From Ensifer canadensis (GTDB lineage Bacteria; Pseudomonadota; Alphaproteobacteria; Rhizobiales; Rhizobiaceae): 64,000 bases of DNA. Where the stretch lies: the NCBI RefSeq assembly GCF_017488845.2, contig NZ_CP083371.1, forward strand, positions 744,001 to 808,000, read 5' to 3'. The position numbers and the translations under genes are program-made. The first letter of the stretch is position 1; each line of letters begins with the position of its first letter. Positions 9,504 through 18,381 of the stretch are shown piece after piece. The notes beneath the pieces were generated by a model, which was not told where the DNA came from, did not search any database, and saw nothing but the letters and a program-made list of their open reading frames with translations.

Positions 9504-10267
9504 TGCAGCCAATCTTTGAAGTTCGAAACCTCAAGCGTGCCTTTGGCGGCCTGGCAGTGACCAATGACGTAAGTCTCAGTATGGCGCCGGGCGACCGCGT
9601 GGCGCTGATCGGCCCGAACGGCGCCGGCAAGACGACGTTCGTCAATCTGGTCACGGGCAACCTTGTTCCTGATTCTGGCGAGGTTCGCCTCGGCGGCGAG
9701 ACGGTCACCCGTATCGATGCCATCGGCCGGGTGAGGAGAGGGCTGGTGCGCTCCTTCCAGGTCACGCGCCTGTTTCTCGACATGACGCCGGCCGAGCATG
9801 TGGCGCTCGCCGTCCTGCAGCGCGACGGCCGCTCCGGTCGTCTGTTCGGCAATTTTCTCTCGATGCCTGATGTGATGGATGAAGTCGGGCAACTGCTTGG
9901 CAAGCTCGGGCTTCGCGAACTGATGCATCGCAAGGTCAGTGAGATCGCCTATGGCCAGCAGCGCCTGCTTGAAATCGCCGTGGCGCTTGCCTTGAAGCCG
10001 AAGGTTCTTCTGCTCGACGAGCCGGCAGCCGGCGTGCCGCAGAGCGACACCGGTCGCATCGAGCAGGCGCTCGCCGATCTACCGGCGGATCTCGCCGTGC
10101 TGATGATCGAGCATGACATGGATCTGGTCTTCCGCTTTGCCAAGCGCGTCGTTGTCCTCGCGGCTGGCGCCATTATCTTTGACGGTTCGCCGTCTGATGT
10201 CACCCAGGATCCGCGGGTGCGAGAAGCCTATCTGGGGAGCTATGCCAATGCCAGCCACGCCGCTTGA
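9500..10267 (+). CDS. livG: ABC ATP-binding protein LivG
   Basis: A 255-residue ATPase of the liv importer. Walker A is GPNGAGKTT near residue 38; the LivG-specific insertion with DMTPAEHVALAVLQ follows; the signature is EIAYGQQRLLEIAVAL (tyrosine-glycine-glutamine version, normal for LivG) and Walker B is KVLLLDEPAAGVPQSD. Frame and start are set by the ATGA overlap with livM at 9500-9503 and the GGAGG at 9491-9495; a longer in-frame translation beginning at 9014 only reads through livM in another frame. It overlaps the livF start by about 20 bp. Confidence 0.92.
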   Translation: MMQPIFEVRNLKRAFGGLAVTNDVSLSMAPGDRVALIGPNGAGKTTFVNLVTGNLVPDSGEVRLGGETVTRIDAIGRVRRGLVRSFQVTRLFLDMTPAEHVALAVLQRDGRSGRLFGNFLSMPDVMDEVGQLLGKLGLRELMHRKVSEIAYGQQRLLEIAVALALKPKVLLLDEPAAGVPQSDTGRIEQALADLPADLAVLMIEHDMDLVFRFAKRVVVLAAGAIIFDGSPSDVTQDPRVREAYLGSYANASHAA

Positions 10268-10964
10268 GGTGGAAAACCTGTCCGCCGGTTATGGGCCGAC
10301 GCGGGTGCTCGAAGGTATTTCGTTCTCGGTTCCAGCGGGCGCGCGCCTGGCCGTTCTCGGCCGCAACGGCATGGGCAAGACCACGCTGCTGGCGACGCTT
10401 GCCGGCCAGACGAAACGCTATGACGGCCGCATTCGCATGGGTGATGCTGACGTGACAGCACTGCCAAGCGCGTCACGCGCTCGCAAGGGCTTAGGATTCG
10501 TGCCACAGGCGCGTTGCGTGTTTCCGACCCTGACCGTTGAGGAAAACCTGTTCGTCGGCCTCAAGGATCGGCCGAAAGCTGCACTGCAAGAAGCCTACGA
10601 CATGTTTCCGCGGCTTCACGAGCGGCGGCGCAACCTCGGCAGCCAGCTTTCCGGCGGCGAGCAGCAGATGTTGTCGACGGCGCGTTCGATCCTCGGTCGC
10701 CCGTCGGTCCTGTTACTGGACGAGCCGCTTGAGGGGCTCGCCCCGGTGATCTGCGAGGAACTAATGAAGGCCTTTGCCGAACTCGCCAAGACCGGCGACA
10801 TGACCATCGTACTGGTCGAGCAGCGCATCCAGAGCGCGCTCGATTTCGCCGATCAGGTCATCGTGCTGGAGCGCGGACGCATTGCCTGGACGGGCACGCC
10901 GCAGGCGCTTTCAAGCGATCACGACGCCGTCGAGCGATTGCTTGGCGTCGGCGGTCTTCATTGA
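10248..10964 (+). CDS. livF: ABC ATP-binding protein LivF
   Basis: A 238-residue ATPase, second nucleotide-binding subunit of the liv importer. Walker A is GRNGMGKTT, the signature LSGGEQQMLSTARSI, Walker B SVLLLDEPLEGLAP and the switch region IVLVEQRIQSALDFAD. The glutamate version of the signature and the EGLAP motif are typical of LivF. GGGGAG at 10234-10239 is best spaced for the ATG at 10248; the ATG at 10242 is too close. The gene ends 22 bp before the convergent cyclase gene. Confidence 0.92.
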   Translation: MPATPLEVENLSAGYGPTRVLEGISFSVPAGARLAVLGRNGMGKTTLLATLAGQTKRYDGRIRMGDADVTALPSASRARKGLGFVPQARCVFPTLTVEENLFVGLKDRPKAALQEAYDMFPRLHERRRNLGSQLSGGEQQMLSTARSILGRPSVLLLDEPLEGLAPVICEELMKAFAELAKTGDMTIVLVEQRIQSALDFADQVIVLERGRIAWTGTPQALSSDHDAVERLLGVGGLH

Positions 10965-10986
10965 ACCGGTAGCCCCCATGCTGGCT

Positions 10987-12993
10987 TCACGTTTTCTTCG
11001 ACCGTGACATATTGAGTTTGCTTCTTTCGCGCTCGTAGTAGCGCGCGAGAGGCGGCAAGGCACTTTTTAGTTTATCGAAGATCACGTCGCGCGCCTTCAG
11101 CTTGCCGTCATACTTGGCTTCAAGGAATGCGCGATGCCGTATGAGTGCATCTTTATGGACGCCGACTGCGACCGTGAATACAGGCGACACCGCCGTCCGT
11201 CCCTTGACGCTGATCCGGTCAAGCTCGGCGATCGGGAAGATGTTTTCGACGAGTGCCGCCGTGCTTTCTCCGAGAAGCAGGGAAATACCATAGTCCTTGG
11301 ACGTGGTTTCGAGACGTGAGGCGAGATTGACCGCGTCTCCGAGTGCTGAATAGTCGAAGCGTCGGACTGAGCCCATATTGCCGACGATGCATTCGCCGGT
11401 GTTGATGCCGATGCCGATCCTCAGGGTTTGAAGCGGACTTTGCTCTTTCTTGGCCTCCGCCTTGAGTTCCTCATTGACTTCATCTAGCGCGGCAAGCATG
11501 TCGAGCGCTGCCTGCACGGCGTGCGCAGCGTGATCCGGATCGTCAAGTGGCGCATTCCAGAACGCCATTAGGCAGTCGCCAATATATTTATCAATGGTGC
11601 CGCCCTGTTTCAGCACGGCCTCCGACAGTGGCGTCAGCAGCCGGTTGACGAGCGTTGTCAGGCCCTCAGGGTCGTCCTTCATCTGCTCAGCGATAGTGGT
11701 AAAGCCCCGGATATCGCAAAAGAGGATAGACAGCATACGCCGCTCGCCACCGAGCTTCAGATGTGACGGATCGCGCGCCAAACGTTCGACCAGTGCGGGT
11801 GACAGATATTGCGAGAAGGCGCGCGTGATTTCGCGCCGCCGCCGCCGCTCTTCTGCATAGTCCAGCCCCGTCTGACCAGCAGCCACAAAGGCAAAGGCGA
11901 GGCCCGGCCCAATCGGTGACAGGAAAACTTGGCCGAAACGCATGAGGGCATAGCTCAATACCACGATCGACGTAAGCGCGGCGACGGTGTATGCAAGCGT
12001 GCGCCACCCGGTCATGCGCAGAACCGATAATGCGGCGAGGACAGCCGCCGCCGCGATTGCCGCGATGACGGCGGACCGAGGTGCCCGGTCGATGAAGAGA
12101 TCGTTTGCGAGGTTGTCGTAGATCGTCGCCTGCATCTCCACCCCTGACACCAGTCTGTTCGAATGAACGGTGTCGGAGGAGGCGAAGGCGTCCGCTCCGC
12201 CATCGTTGATCGAGGGCGCGTTCTGCAAGCTCAAGCCGACAACGACAACGCGGTCACGAAACGTGCCTTCCGGCAGGAAGCTTTCAGGAGCGAGCGCCTG
12301 GTAGTAGGAGACTGTGGGGTAGGTGCGTGCTGGACCGAAGGTCTGGATCAGCGCCGACTGGGGCGGCGGCGTTAAGCGCGTTCCAGCAACTTCAGCCAGG
12401 ACGGCAGCGAAACCGTCGTGATAGGACGGGATCTCGCGCAGAGTGCCGTCGCCGCCGAGGTCGACTGAGGCTATGCCGGTTCGGGCGCCTTTTCCCGTGA
12501 AGACCGCGAGAGGTTCGGTACGGATGAACTGGTCGGCTTGTGGACTTTCGAGCAGCGACTGATCGCCGGCGAGAACCACATCCGGCCCCATAGCAGTTGC
12601 AAGACGGTGATCGTTCGCCTCGTCGGACGAAGGTTCGGCAAAGATGACGTCGATACCAATTGCCTTGGCGCCAGCCTTGCGCAGCGCCTCGACCAGCGTG
12701 GCATGCAGCGAGCGTGGCCATGGCCATTGCCGACCGATCTCGGCCATCGACGGTTCGTCGATGGCCACGATCACCGGCCCGTTTGGTGGAAGTGGCATAC
12801 GGCCGATGGTCGAGAGATAGTCGAAACTTCGCAGCTCGTTGAGCGCCCAGGCGCCGGTGCCCGAGGCAAGGCCGAGCGCAGCGGTGACGAAGGCGGCAAG
12901 CGCCAGAAGCTTGATGCGGCGTTCAAGTGGGCGGCGCATCTCTTGTTGACCAGTGACGCCTGCCGATAGGTGAGATGAGTCGCGATCCGCCAT
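10987..12993 (-). CDS. CHASE2-domain adenylate/guanylate cyclase
   Basis: A 668-residue membrane cyclase (class III). An N-terminal membrane segment at about residues 19-38 is followed by a CHASE2 sensor domain in the periplasm (about 45-310; VAIDEPSMAEIGRQWPWPRS and DVIFAEPS are typical), three membrane segments at about 315-400, and a cytoplasmic cyclase domain (about 425-600). Catalytic elements are intact: the first metal aspartate in LFCDIRGFT, the second in GDCLMAFW, a purine-selecting lysine in IDKYIGD, and the transition-state residues in ALGDAVNLASRLE. The lysine suggests ATP. Its ATG shares one base with the stop of the upstream gene (TGATG), so the two are translationally coupled and probably function together. 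Confidence 0.9.
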   Translation of the reverse strand: MADRDSSHLSAGVTGQQEMRRPLERRIKLLALAAFVTAALGLASGTGAWALNELRSFDYLSTIGRMPLPPNGPVIVAIDEPSMAEIGRQWPWPRSLHATLVEALRKAGAKAIGIDVIFAEPSSDEANDHRLATAMGPDVVLAGDQSLLESPQADQFIRTEPLAVFTGKGARTGIASVDLGGDGTLREIPSYHDGFAAVLAEVAGTRLTPPPQSALIQTFGPARTYPTVSYYQALAPESFLPEGTFRDRVVVVGLSLQNAPSINDGGADAFASSDTVHSNRLVSGVEMQATIYDNLANDLFIDRAPRSAVIAAIAAAAVLAALSVLRMTGWRTLAYTVAALTSIVVLSYALMRFGQVFLSPIGPGLAFAFVAAGQTGLDYAEERRRRREITRAFSQYLSPALVERLARDPSHLKLGGERRMLSILFCDIRGFTTIAEQMKDDPEGLTTLVNRLLTPLSEAVLKQGGTIDKYIGDCLMAFWNAPLDDPDHAAHAVQAALDMLAALDEVNEELKAEAKKEQSPLQTLRIGIGINTGECIVGNMGSVRRFDYSALGDAVNLASRLETTSKDYGISLLLGESTAALVENIFPIAELDRISVKGRTAVSPVFTVAVGVHKDALIRHRAFLEAKYDGKLKARDVIFDKLKSALPPLARYYERERSKLNMSRSKKT

Positions 12994-15900
12994 CAGAACC
13001 GCACTTTGACCGTGCCCTTGAACGTCGGCCCCCAACCGGGTAGGCCGTTGCTCAGTTCGAACTCTTCGTCAAGCAGATTGAACGCTGCCAGATTGACCTC
13101 GACCTGCTTGTCGAAAGGTTCCCATTCCAGTGTTGCGTCGAGCGTCCAGAAATCGTCGAGCGTCTTACCGTCGGCCGGGCGCGTGCCGACATAGTTGGCG
13201 GCGATCGTTGCCTTCACATTAGCGGTGCTTACCCAGGTCAGCGCCACTTGACCGGTGTTTTCCGGGACGAAAAGCAAATCGTCGGTGGGATTGCCTGGGT
13301 CGTCTCTAACATCGGCATTCGTATGAGCGGCCGTCGTCGAAAGGCCAAAGCCGTGACCGAGCACAAAGTTCGCGGTTGCAGCCACGCGGTCAAGCCCGAC
13401 CTTGGCGTAGTCGAGGCTCAACGTGGAGAGCGGTAGGTCGAGCGATAGCTCGCGCACCTCCTGGTGTTGGTAATCGAGGGCAGTGAACAGCCAGTCCTGC
13501 CATTCCGCGTCCCAACGAAACGCCAGCGTGTCTGTATACCCCTCGGCACCGAAACGCAGTTGATTGGGCTGCAGGGCGACGACGCCGATAGGGGCGAGCG
13601 TGGCCACGTCGAAGTTCAAGCCGTCACGCATCGCTGCCGCCCTCAGCCAATGGCCCTCCGCCGGCGCCCAGGCGATGCCAAGCTTCGGCTCCAAGCGAAT
13701 ATCGTCGTCGTTGACGTCTTCGATGTAGCGCGCAAAGAGTGCGCCCTCGACTTTCAGGTCCGGCGTGATCTCGTAGATGCCATCGATGTAGGCCTTTGCC
13801 ACCGATTGGGTCGCGGAAATCGAACTCGAAAACGATACCGGGGGTGTCAGACCTGTAGGGTCCGTTAGCAGAAGGTCGGCAGCATTCTTGGATCGGACCT
13901 TTCCCGCCTCGACACCATAGCGCCAGGTCATCGCGCCATCGCCAATAAGATGATTTACTGCAGCGACATAGGTTGTTTGCTGTTGCTCGTTGCGGGCCGT
14001 GACCGGTGGTGGCAGGTTCGTACTGGAAAGCGCCAACCTCTCGCTTTCGACAGTTTTCTGATCGCTGAAGAAAAACGCAACGTTCGCGACATTGCGGTAA
14101 CCGAAGGTGTGGCTCCACGCTATACCGGAAAGCAGGCGTGATGACGTGTCGTCGTTTATTGTGTCCAGATTGAACGGCGCTGCGCGAGGATCCGGTATAT
14201 CAAATATGCTACGGCTGTCATCGAACTTGCCGTAGTTGGCATAGGCAATGATTCTGTCGTCTGGCGTCGGCGTCGCCGTCAGATAACCGTTGCCGCCGAG
14301 CAGGCGCATTTCTCGATCGAGTTGCAGATCCTGTTCGAGATCGATTGTATCTCGCGGCTCTTCCCACTGGACATTGCCGTAGACGCTGATCGGGAAAGGC
14401 GAAAACGTAAGACCCCGCAGTTCCGCCTCGCCGATCCAGCCTTGATCGTCCTTGTCAGCGATCATGCCACCGCCGAGCGCGGCCTCGAAGAATGGCCGTT
14501 GCAGGATGTTGGCTGTGCGTTCACGGCTCGCCAGCATGTGCGGCTCTATCAGCAGGCCCTGAAAGAAGGCCGAGAAACTTTGTGGATTGGCGGTGTTGAC
14601 GACAGGGCTGCCATCGAAATCATAGGTGTTGAAGAGCGGATTGACGCTGCCGCGCACAGCCTGGTCGACATAGCTCGAACCGGTAAAGGGATCAAAAACG
14701 GCGTCGCCGTAGTATTGTCCCCAGGCATTGAGTCCCTGCAGGCGAAACGCGTCGTTGAGCGTGGAGCCGGCATCCTGATTGGCGCCAAGCGCGGCTGTCT
14801 CGCCACCGCGCGCCCGGGTGAGGCGCATCAGCTCCTGGGCATAACGAATTGCGGCGTCTGAATCATAGTCGTCGATGGCGATCGCGGTGCGCATCTGCAT
14901 GACAACAGGATCGTTGGGGTCTAGCCGCTCGGCGTTATCGAGCGCCTGGGCGGCGGGGATGCGATCACCCTTCTCGTAGTAAGCACCAGCCAACAGCAAT
15001 TGGGCGCCGGAGTAGGCGGGATTGGCGGTAGACCCTGCGAGCAGGTCTTCGACGGCCCTGTCCAATTCGCCGGTTTGCATGTGATAACGCCCGCGCGCCA
15101 CCAGTGTCACATCGAAGGACGGGTCGGCGGCAAGCGCGGTATCGATTTCGCTCTTCGCCTCAACCATGCGGTTTTCGACAAGGTAGAGGATAGCGAGATT
15201 GGCATGTGAGACCGGGTCCTGCGGATCGAGCGCGATTGCACGCTTGAAGGCATTCTCTGCAGCGCGATTGTCGCCGCGCTCGCCCTGGACTAGCCCGAGG
15301 GAGTTCCAGATGGACGATGAGCCGGGCGCTGTCTTGAGGCCTTGCTCGAGGTCTGCCAAAGCTCCATCGAGATCGTTCTCGATGTGAAAGCGGTAATCGG
15401 AGCGGGCTTGCAGCGCGGTCGGGTCCTCCGGGTCGATCGCCAGCGCCCTTTCGATACCATCACGGACTTCCTCGCGGTCATCCAGCAGCAGGGCGAACTG
15501 CGCCCGGGCGGCGGGCAATGTCGGGTCGTCAGGAAACTGGCGCTCTGCTTGCTTGAGGGTATCGATCGCAGAACGGATGTCGTTGCGAAACCCGTTGGTC
15601 CAGGCCCGGGCTAGCGCTCCATAGGCACCCGCTGCATCGCGCGGCGGTGCTTCAGCGTGGTCGGGGTTGGCAAGCGCACGAGCGAAGTAGCCGCCATAGG
15701 CAGCTATCGCGCGCCGCTTGGTGTCCAGACCGCGTGCCGCACGCGAAAAGAGCTTTGCCGCGTCGTCATAGCGGTTCTCAGCACCCGCGATCAACGCCTC
15801 GACGAGGTCGGCACGTGCTTGCTGCGTTCGGCCAAGCCGACGTACACGCGCCTCGGTCAATGCGACCTTCGCCTTGTGACGACCGTTCAGAGACATGTAG

Positions 15901-16643
15901 ATCTCTGACAGCGCGAGCCAGTCTTCGGCAGATCTTGACGGCGGGGGCTCCGCCTCTATCCGTTCTCGCTCATTGCGCATGTCCGGTACACGTAGGGGAG
16001 ATGCCGGCATCCAGACGAACGAATCACGCAAAGAGAGATGGAACAGCATTTGCTCGCGATCCCTCGGCGTGACGATCACGATCTTGGATGGGGCCTGGCC
16101 GATTGCGGCCACCGCACCTTCGCCTTGGCTGACGGTCACGCTGCCAAGCGCATTACTGAGTTCGACCATGCCCTCAAGTACGATCAGAGACGTCTTGCCG
16201 TCTGCGCCAACGGTCAGCGTCCAGTCGGTTCCCCGCACAGCGGCGGTCGCTGCCGGGGTGTCGACAGCAAGCCCCTGACCGCCGCGTTCGGCGCGAGCCC
16301 AAATCGTACCGGTCTGAAGCTCCAGTTGCGTGTCGCCTGCGGTTGCCATCTTCTTGACGCGCAGCGCTGTGTTTCGTCCGAGCCGTATCTGGGTTCGGTC
16401 GGAAAAAAGAACGGCAAGCGCACCGGTTGCGTTGGTGCGCAATACGTCGCCGGAAAGAAGATCTTGAGCGAGATCGACAAAACGCCAGTTGGAAACGTCG
16501 ACGAAGCGTACTTCCTCGCCGGATCTGCGCGCGATGACGGAGCCTGCGACGGGGGTCGGGCGAGGAACGGGCTCAGCCAATACGTTGCTTGAAGCAAGCA
16601 CAGCTGCTGCCACAAGCATTATTTGAGAATTTGGCCGCCCCAT
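12993..16643 (-). CDS. FecR-TPR-outer membrane beta-barrel multidomain protein
   Basis: An unusually large 1216-residue envelope protein. Residues 1-23 are a signal peptide (VLASSNVLAEP). Residues about 35-200 form a FecR domain (GSVIARRSGEEVRFVD, LSGDVLRTNATGALAVLFSDRT, TPAATAAVRGTDW). Residues about 230-620 are tetratricopeptide repeats (for example NSLGLVQGERGDNRAAENAFKRAIALDPQDP). The last 500 residues alternate polar and hydrophobic positions like TonB-dependent-receptor strands and finish in the membrane-anchoring KVRF with terminal phenylalanine; no plug domain or TonB box is evident. I infer an outer-membrane protein with a periplasmic signalling part. It is coupled to the CHASE2 cyclase gene downstream. 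Confidence 0.8.
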   Translation of the reverse strand: MGRPNSQIMLVAAAVLASSNVLAEPVPRPTPVAGSVIARRSGEEVRFVDVSNWRFVDLAQDLLSGDVLRTNATGALAVLFSDRTQIRLGRNTALRVKKMATAGDTQLELQTGTIWARAERGGQGLAVDTPAATAAVRGTDWTLTVGADGKTSLIVLEGMVELSNALGSVTVSQGEGAVAAIGQAPSKIVIVTPRDREQMLFHLSLRDSFVWMPASPLRVPDMRNERERIEAEPPPSRSAEDWLALSEIYMSLNGRHKAKVALTEARVRRLGRTQQARADLVEALIAGAENRYDDAAKLFSRAARGLDTKRRAIAAYGGYFARALANPDHAEAPPRDAAGAYGALARAWTNGFRNDIRSAIDTLKQAERQFPDDPTLPAARAQFALLLDDREEVRDGIERALAIDPEDPTALQARSDYRFHIENDLDGALADLEQGLKTAPGSSSIWNSLGLVQGERGDNRAAENAFKRAIALDPQDPVSHANLAILYLVENRMVEAKSEIDTALAADPSFDVTLVARGRYHMQTGELDRAVEDLLAGSTANPAYSGAQLLLAGAYYEKGDRIPAAQALDNAERLDPNDPVVMQMRTAIAIDDYDSDAAIRYAQELMRLTRARGGETAALGANQDAGSTLNDAFRLQGLNAWGQYYGDAVFDPFTGSSYVDQAVRGSVNPLFNTYDFDGSPVVNTANPQSFSAFFQGLLIEPHMLASRERTANILQRPFFEAALGGGMIADKDDQGWIGEAELRGLTFSPFPISVYGNVQWEEPRDTIDLEQDLQLDREMRLLGGNGYLTATPTPDDRIIAYANYGKFDDSRSIFDIPDPRAAPFNLDTINDDTSSRLLSGIAWSHTFGYRNVANVAFFFSDQKTVESERLALSSTNLPPPVTARNEQQQTTYVAAVNHLIGDGAMTWRYGVEAGKVRSKNAADLLLTDPTGLTPPVSFSSSISATQSVAKAYIDGIYEITPDLKVEGALFARYIEDVNDDDIRLEPKLGIAWAPAEGHWLRAAAMRDGLNFDVATLAPIGVVALQPNQLRFGAEGYTDTLAFRWDAEWQDWLFTALDYQHQEVRELSLDLPLSTLSLDYAKVGLDRVAATANFVLGHGFGLSTTAAHTNADVRDDPGNPTDDLLFVPENTGQVALTWVSTANVKATIAANYVGTRPADGKTLDDFWTLDATLEWEPFDKQVEVNLAAFNLLDEEFELSNGLPGWGPTFKGTVKVRF

Positions 16644-17036
16644 TCCAATTCCCTGTCCCGATCGCCTCGAAACCAGTGAATTTCGTCCATGTTAAAAGTC
16701 AATTCGATTCTATTGTTACGCGATTTTTTCCGATGGCGGTGTAGTATCAAAGCGACAGGGTTCTTGTTCGAAACTGGTTGCTAACTTCAGAACTGCTTCG
16801 ATTGAGCACTGTTTTTGCAGCCTGAAGGTTTGAGCGCGACCGAGCTGTCTCTGCCGTGGAGAGAAAGCGTAAAACGCTGTGGTCCTGTTGGCTTCTCATA
16901 AGGTTTGAGAAGCACATAAGAGGCGAGGGCGGAGGTAATCATGCCGACTGCTTTGGTGGCACATGCAATGCTTGCTTCCAGCAGCGCGATTGCGAGCTTC
17001 GAGTCCTTGCGGCACTCAGGCTGACGATCACTGCGC
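16644..17036. other. Intergenic region, no confident gene
   Basis: This 393-bp gap separates the FecR-type gene (start at 16643) from the 3' end of the broken nucleotidyltransferase gene. It should hold the promoter of the FecR/cyclase operon. An 88-codon frame on the minus strand (16787-17053) overlaps the neighbouring gene end and its translation matches no family I know; I leave it uncalled. Composition at 16670-16790 is AT-rich. Confidence 0.5.
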
Positions 17037-17846
17037 CTATCTGTCCCATCCAAGCGACACTTCTGGCAGATCCGGCACCACTTCAGACTCGGAGGTCGCC
17101 CTTCTGTAGACGAGGCCGCTTACATCGAGACGATACGTTTCTGCGGGAATGCCGTTTTCATCGACAACGAGGATACCGACCAGATCCAAGGGTGCGTTAC
17201 GCACGTAACTTTCTGCACGGTCTAGCATCGCGACGAGGTTCTCCCTTATGCTGGCGGCGGTCCAGCCAGCGGGCAGACCACGTATCGACGAATAATCCTC
17301 TCCGCGAATGGAAAGTCCCTTTCTGCGGATTTCATCGATGCTGCGCACCGGTGAATAGTTGGGCGGCTTGCCTGACGCCGCCATTACGATTGCTCCAAGC
17401 GGGCAGAGATTTGAATCAATCGTCAGAAGGTCGATATAGTCGCGGGCTTTGGTTCGGGTGGAGGCTGCGATGACCTTGTTGACAGCAAGATCCGCTGGGT
17501 TGAGCCGCGCGCCCCACTCTTGATCTCGGATGAGAGGAAAGAAGCGAGACTTGGTCTCGCTCATCCATTGGATTAGCGTGCTGTCGCCATCGCGAAACAC
17601 CTGCGCTTCAACGCAGCCGTATACGTTGACGTCGATAGTAACGAGAAACCCATCGTTCTTGAGCGTTTCGATATCTCTCTGCGCCGCGGAACCGATCTCC
17701 GAGTCGCTATCATGGAAAATATCAATGTCATCCTACACACGCGGCCAGTTCATGTTGAGAACCACACCGCCCGCCATATAGCTGCTCTCGGAGCGGTTTC
17801 TGGCGATGGACGCCATGATGTTGCGTTGAAGCACGGTCAGAGCCAT
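17037..17846 (-). pseudogene. AbiEii-like nucleotidyltransferase interrupted by an amber codon
   Basis: Read from the ATG at 17846, one frame runs 269 codons with a single in-frame TAG at codon 38 (17733-17735). The interruption falls inside the conserved nucleotidyltransferase motif: GGVVLNMNWPRV, stop, DDIDIFHD, where a serine (TCG to TAG) is expected. Downstream NPADLAVNKVIAA and KARDYIDLL are typical of AbiEii/AbiGii-type toxins, which transfer nucleotides to targets such as tRNA. The frame is otherwise open and well conserved, so the change is recent, a sequencing error, or read through. The ATG shares one base with the TAA of the upstream 113-residue gene, the arrangement of a toxin-antitoxin-like pair. 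A short version could restart at the ATG at 17600. Confidence 0.7.
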
Positions 17847-18187
17847 TAGTGACCACCGTCAAGTATGGACAACATCTTCCTTCCCATCGCAAAGGCTCGG
17901 GCGTCGCCTCTTTCGATGAGCGCATTCGCTACGACCCGTGACCGACTTGGGACATCATCGAGCCTCTCGATGTCGATATTGTCGAATATTCGCAAGCCAT
18001 AACGCTCGGCCGCCAGACTGAGATATTCCGCTAAACGATCCTTACGGTTTCTGTGATCTTCGCGCATGCCTGCGGCGGCGCTGACAATATCATTGCGTCT
18101 ATCGCGCGGCACCAGCACTTCTACTCGAACGAGGTCAGCTGCACCACCACGCTCACGGTACCTTTTCATTCTGTCTCGAGACGCCAT
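17846..18187 (-). CDS. Small antitoxin-like protein paired with nucleotidyltransferase
   Basis: A 113-residue, charged cytoplasmic protein beginning MASRDRMKRYRERGG. The N-terminal part (AADLVRVEVLVPRDRRNDIVSAAAGMR) is like the short DNA-binding strands of antitoxins; the C-terminal half is helical and ends RKMLSILDGGH. AAGGGG stands eight bases before the ATG. It overlaps the downstream nucleotidyltransferase start by one base (TAATG) and has a perfect dyad just upstream, both expected of an autoregulated toxin-antitoxin operon. I do not recognise a named family, so the antitoxin role is inferred from context. Confidence 0.65.
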   Translation of the reverse strand: MASRDRMKRYRERGGAADLVRVEVLVPRDRRNDIVSAAAGMREDHRNRKDRLAEYLSLAAERYGLRIFDNIDIERLDDVPSRSRVVANALIERGDARAFAMGRKMLSILDGGH

Positions 18188-18212
18188 CGCCGATCCCCTT
18201 TCTCGCCAATAT

Positions 18213-18233
18213 ATGCGTATCCGGGATACGCAT
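18213..18233. promoter_or_regulatory. Perfect 10-bp inverted repeat, candidate autoregulatory operator
   Basis: ATGCGTATCC and GGATACGCAT flank a single G. The dyad lies 26 bp before the ATG of the small antitoxin-like gene, close to where its core promoter must be. Size, symmetry and position fit an operator bound by the gene's own product. Confidence 0.55.
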
Positions 18234-18381
18234 CAAGTTGGATCGCGGACATGTCATCCCGGCGCCGCTTACATGGGGCGACGAATAGCGTGGGGCCGCT
18301 CAATATATTGGGGTCGATCCTGAGAATAGGACCCCGGGCAAGAAAGAGCCCGCTAGCTTAGAACGCGACTGCGACGCTTCT

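Noticed and set aside
16787..17053. 88-codon minus-strand frame next to the broken nucleotidyltransferase
   Set aside because: Overlaps the neighbouring gene end, lacks a ribosome site and resembles nothing known.
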